Part shown: piece by piece, positions 7,502 to 8,922 of the stretch | Position numbering within the stretch: position 1 is the stretch's first letter | How the letters are laid out: each line of letters begins with the position of its first letter | NCBI GenBank assembly: GCA_041191145.1 | Contig: JBEEPK010000072.1 | Location: 1-8,922 of the forward strand | Length of the DNA stretch: 8,922 bases | Reading direction: 5' to 3' | Origin: UBA961 sp041191145 | GTDB taxonomy: Bacteria > Bacteroidota > Ignavibacteria > Kapaibacteriales > UBA961 | Program-made: the position numbers and the translations under genes | The notes under the pieces: generated by a model | The model's database searches: none | The model's input: the letters and a program-made list of their open reading frames with translations, nothing else | What the model was told of the DNA's origin: nothing

Positions 7502-7667
7502 TTCACCCCTTTCGCTTCCTCAATTAGCATCTTGTTTACTTGATTTTAAGCGAAGATACAACACTTGCGTTGTTTTCCAAAGCAACATAGGTATGAGAAA
7601 AAGATACCAAGTATTTTTTATTAATCAATCTCGAGAAAGAATGTGTCTACTTCACTCGAGGCAAAAT
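7502..7667. other. Non-coding stretch with no recognised feature
   Basis: This segment lies between the tRNA-like fragment and the 73-nt repeats. Reading frames crossing it are short and resemble nothing. Two CTCGAG hexamers about 25 bases apart (7631-7636 and 7655-7660) are the only small symmetry seen. Confidence 0.5.
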
Positions 7668-8000
7668 GATTGCTTTCAACTTCCTCAACCTTCAAATTCC
7701 ACAATGCTAAATTCCGCTTACATCCATTGGGCTATTCAGGGATTGCTTTCAACTTCCTCAACCTTCAAATTCCACAATGCTAAATTCCGCTTACATCCAT
7801 TGGGCTATTCAGGGATTGCTTGCAAATTCCACCACCTTCAAACTCCGCTTACATCCATTGGGCTACTCAGGATTGCTTAGAAACTCCGCAACCTCCAAAT
7901 TCCTAAACACTAAATTCCTCTTACACTCATTCGGGTTCAGGCTTGCTCCAAACTCCAATACCTCACTATACTTCAAATTCCGCTTCTTACAGAACTTGTA
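7668..8000. repeat. Decaying tandem array of ~73-nt units
   Basis: Unit 1 (7668-7740) and unit 2 (7741-7813) are identical over all 73 bases. Unit 3 (7814-7870) is a 57-nt version with about 16 bases deleted in the middle. Unit 4 (7871-7940) is about 70 nt with scattered substitutions. The tail (7941-~8000) is a further degenerate partial copy. Shared landmarks are GATTGCTT at the start, AAATTCC blocks, CCGCTTACATCCATTGGGCTA and a TTCAG end. Since 73 is not a multiple of three, a repeated protein is unlikely on the plus strand. Divergence increases to the right, with the newest duplication at the left. No spacers, so not CRISPR; no internal inverted symmetry that would suggest integron attC sites. 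Confidence 0.85.
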
Positions 8001-8031
8001 TCGCTCAATGTAGAACCAAGCACAAAGACTC

Positions 8032-8229
8032 CCTTGGGTTCCCTGTAAATATTTACAACCCCTAAGAAGATTGAGAACTTTTACATTCCTACAATCAATT
8101 ATCTCTTTTCTTGAGTTTTTGAGTTGCAGAAATCTGCACCAGAGAGTTATCACTTTGTAATGAATATGAGTGTTTTCTTTTTAGGGAAAGAAAGGGCGTG
8201 GCGCATGACTTCCATGAGGGGAACCAAGG
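8032..8229. repeat. Imperfect inverted repeat flanking a ~174-bp segment
   Basis: CCTTGGGTTCCC at 8032-8043 is the near reverse complement of GGGGAACCAAGG at 8218-8229 (one-base offset in the C/G runs). A third related copy, GAACCAAG at 8013-8020, forms a possible hairpin with the left arm. The enclosed segment also holds the 14-nt palindrome and a second small inverted repeat, TGCAGA-AA-TCTGCA (8125-8138). Repeats this short can arise by chance in AT-rich DNA. Confidence 0.35.
8044..8057. repeat. Perfect 14-nt palindrome
   Basis: TGTAAATATTTACA reads the same on both strands. It could be a dimeric-protein binding site. It lies about 300 bases upstream of the recombinase gene and just inside an imperfect inverted repeat (8032-8043 and 8218-8229). 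No function can be assigned. Confidence 0.5.
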
Positions 8230-8345
8230 TTTGTTTTGTATCATTTCTTGAACTGTATCAATTTAATTCCTAAAGAGATGCAATAAAGTACTTCCAAAAT
8301 GTGTCGTCATATTTCAAATAATTAAATATGTCTTTCTTTTACTCA
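8230..8345. other. AT-rich leader of the recombinase gene
   Basis: No gene is visible here. The stretch is AT-rich, with an 8-nt palindrome AAGTACTT (8286-8293), and should hold the recombinase promoter, but neither a TTTG/TAnnTTTG pair nor a good sigma-70-type pair is convincing. Confidence 0.4.
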
Positions 8346-8353
8346 GGGAGGAG
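8346..8353 (+). promoter_or_regulatory. Strong Shine-Dalgarno sequence of the recombinase gene
   Basis: GGGAGGAG at 8346-8353 leaves two bases to the ATG at 8356; counted from the GGAGG core (8347-8351), the spacing is four bases. It fixes the start codon. None of the other genes here has a comparable site, in keeping with Bacteroidota practice, so this one stands out. Confidence 0.8.
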
Positions 8354-8355
8354 TT

Positions 8356-8922
8356 ATGAATGTCATTATTTATGCAAGGGTCAGTTCAAAGAATGGCGAT
8401 ACAAAACGTCAGGTCTTGGAATTACGAGAATATGCCGAAAGGAATGGCTACAATGTCTTAGGGGAATATGAAGAGATTATATCAGGTGCTAAAAAAAATG
8501 ATGAAAGAGAGGCGTTGACAAATATGATGAGCTATATCCAAAATCATGATGCCAAGGTATCTAAGGTGTTGGTGTGGGAATTATCGAGAATTGGGAGAGA
8601 TGTTGGCGAGGTGATTCAGACTATATCAACTTTGAATCGATTGAAAATATCTCTCTATATCAAGAATTATAATATTGAGACTTTGGATGAAAAGGGCGAA
8701 GTTAATCCGCTCTCAGAATTGTTATTGAATATATTAAACTCCATCAGCCAGATGGAGAGAACTATGATTAGCAGTCGCTTAAAATCTGGCCTTGAAAAAT
8801 TTCGTAAGGCAGGCGGTAAGACTGGACGAAAACAAGGGTACCGCAAGTCAGAAAAACAGTTGCTTCAAGACCATAGTGAAGTTGTCAAATACTTAAAGAA
8901 AGGATTTTCTATTAGAGATATA
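8356..8922 (+). CDS. Serine recombinase, resolvase/invertase family (3' truncated)
   Basis: The frame is open from the ATG at 8356 to the window edge (189 codons, no stop). The N-terminal catalytic domain starts IIYARVSS, placing the nucleophile at Ser10 and the conserved Arg at Arg8, as in gamma-delta resolvase. SRIGRD at 77-82 supplies the paired active-site arginines (Arg78, Arg81), with Ser where resolvases often have Asp. The long E-helix region (ISQMERTMISSRLKSGLEKF, ~130-149) and a basic Gly-rich linker (GGKTGRKQGYRKS) follow. The last residues (YLKKGFSIRDI) begin a C-terminal helix-turn-helix, so only a few tens of residues should be missing if it is a small resolvase/invertase. Such enzymes catalyse site-specific inversion, resolution or integration through a Ser-DNA link. 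Its location beside repeats and a tRNA fragment suggests it belongs to a mobile element. Target site unknown. Confidence 0.93.
   Translation, partial: MNVIIYARVSSKNGDTKRQVLELREYAERNGYNVLGEYEEIISGAKKNDEREALTNMMSYIQNHDAKVSKVLVWELSRIGRDVGEVIQTISTLNRLKISLYIKNYNIETLDEKGEVNPLSELLLNILNSISQMERTMISSRLKSGLEKFRKAGGKTGRKQGYRKSEKQLLQDHSEVVKYLKKGFSIRDI

Noticed and set aside
7476..7570. Complete tRNA gene on the minus strand
   Set aside because: Only T-loop to discriminator base matches. There is no T-stem partner, anticodon arm, D-arm or acceptor 5' strand in the expected positions.
7668..8000. Integron attC sites or CRISPR
   Set aside because: The units have no inverted symmetry with RYYYAAC/GTTRRRY ends, no cassettes between them and no spacers.
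7461..8013. Two overlapping plus-strand reading frames across the 73-nt repeats
   Set aside because: They are open only because the repeat lacks stops in some phases. The repeat period shifts frame, the sequences resemble no protein, and one start lies inside the terminator hairpin.
7863..8153. Minus-strand 96-codon frame with a GTG start across repeats and spacer
   Set aside because: It overlaps the degenerate repeat and has no ribosome binding site. The neighbouring repeat copies in the same phase contain stops, so it does not look like a conserved protein.
8248..8276. Sigma-70-like promoter TTGAAC-17-TAAAGA upstream of the recombinase
   Set aside because: The -10 hexamer matches at only three of six positions and the -35 is common by chance in this AT-rich stretch.

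Overview
The window looks like a chromosomal segment of a member of the Bacteroidota or a close relative in the FCB group. The evidence is a TonB-dependent receptor with the tail of a carboxypeptidase-regulatory-like N-terminal domain, genes that mostly lack Shine-Dalgarno sequences, one TAnnTTTG promoter element, AT-rich codon use, and short GC-rich palindromic intergenic repeats. No marker allows a more exact placement.

Left part (1-4482). A 5'-truncated TonB-dependent outer-membrane receptor ends in a clear intrinsic terminator. It is followed in the same direction by a secreted purple-acid-phosphatase-type metallophosphoesterase. A predicted outer-membrane barrel protein of unknown function lies on the minus strand and converges on the phosphatase with only three bases between the stop codons.

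Middle (4617-7113). Two tandem paralogous lipoproteins, 22 bp apart and nearly equal in length, carry a divergent LytR-CpsA-Psr (LCP) core and a C-terminal helical extension I do not recognise. Two positions that are normally strongly conserved in LCP enzymes are changed in both copies. A weak hairpin terminator probably closes this operon.

Right part (7114-8922). About 1.24 kb holds no convincing gene but is full of structure. In order it contains: an eight-unit, 25-nt-period array of small palindromes; two GACCCC-AGC-GGGGTC-type palindromes; a strong bidirectional terminator; a 20-nt minus-strand sequence matching the 3' end of a tRNA gene (T-loop to discriminator base); a decaying tandem array of about 73-nt units whose first two copies are identical; and several short inverted repeats. 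A serine recombinase gene with an unusually strong Shine-Dalgarno sequence then runs off the right edge. The polarity of the tRNA fragment predicts that an integrated element starts near 7500 and extends rightward, which is where the recombinase lies. I read everything left of about 7480 as resident chromosome and everything to the right as probable accessory DNA.

The receptor and phosphatase could act together in phosphoester scavenging, and the LCP pair could act on envelope glycopolymers. Both roles are inferred from family and position only.
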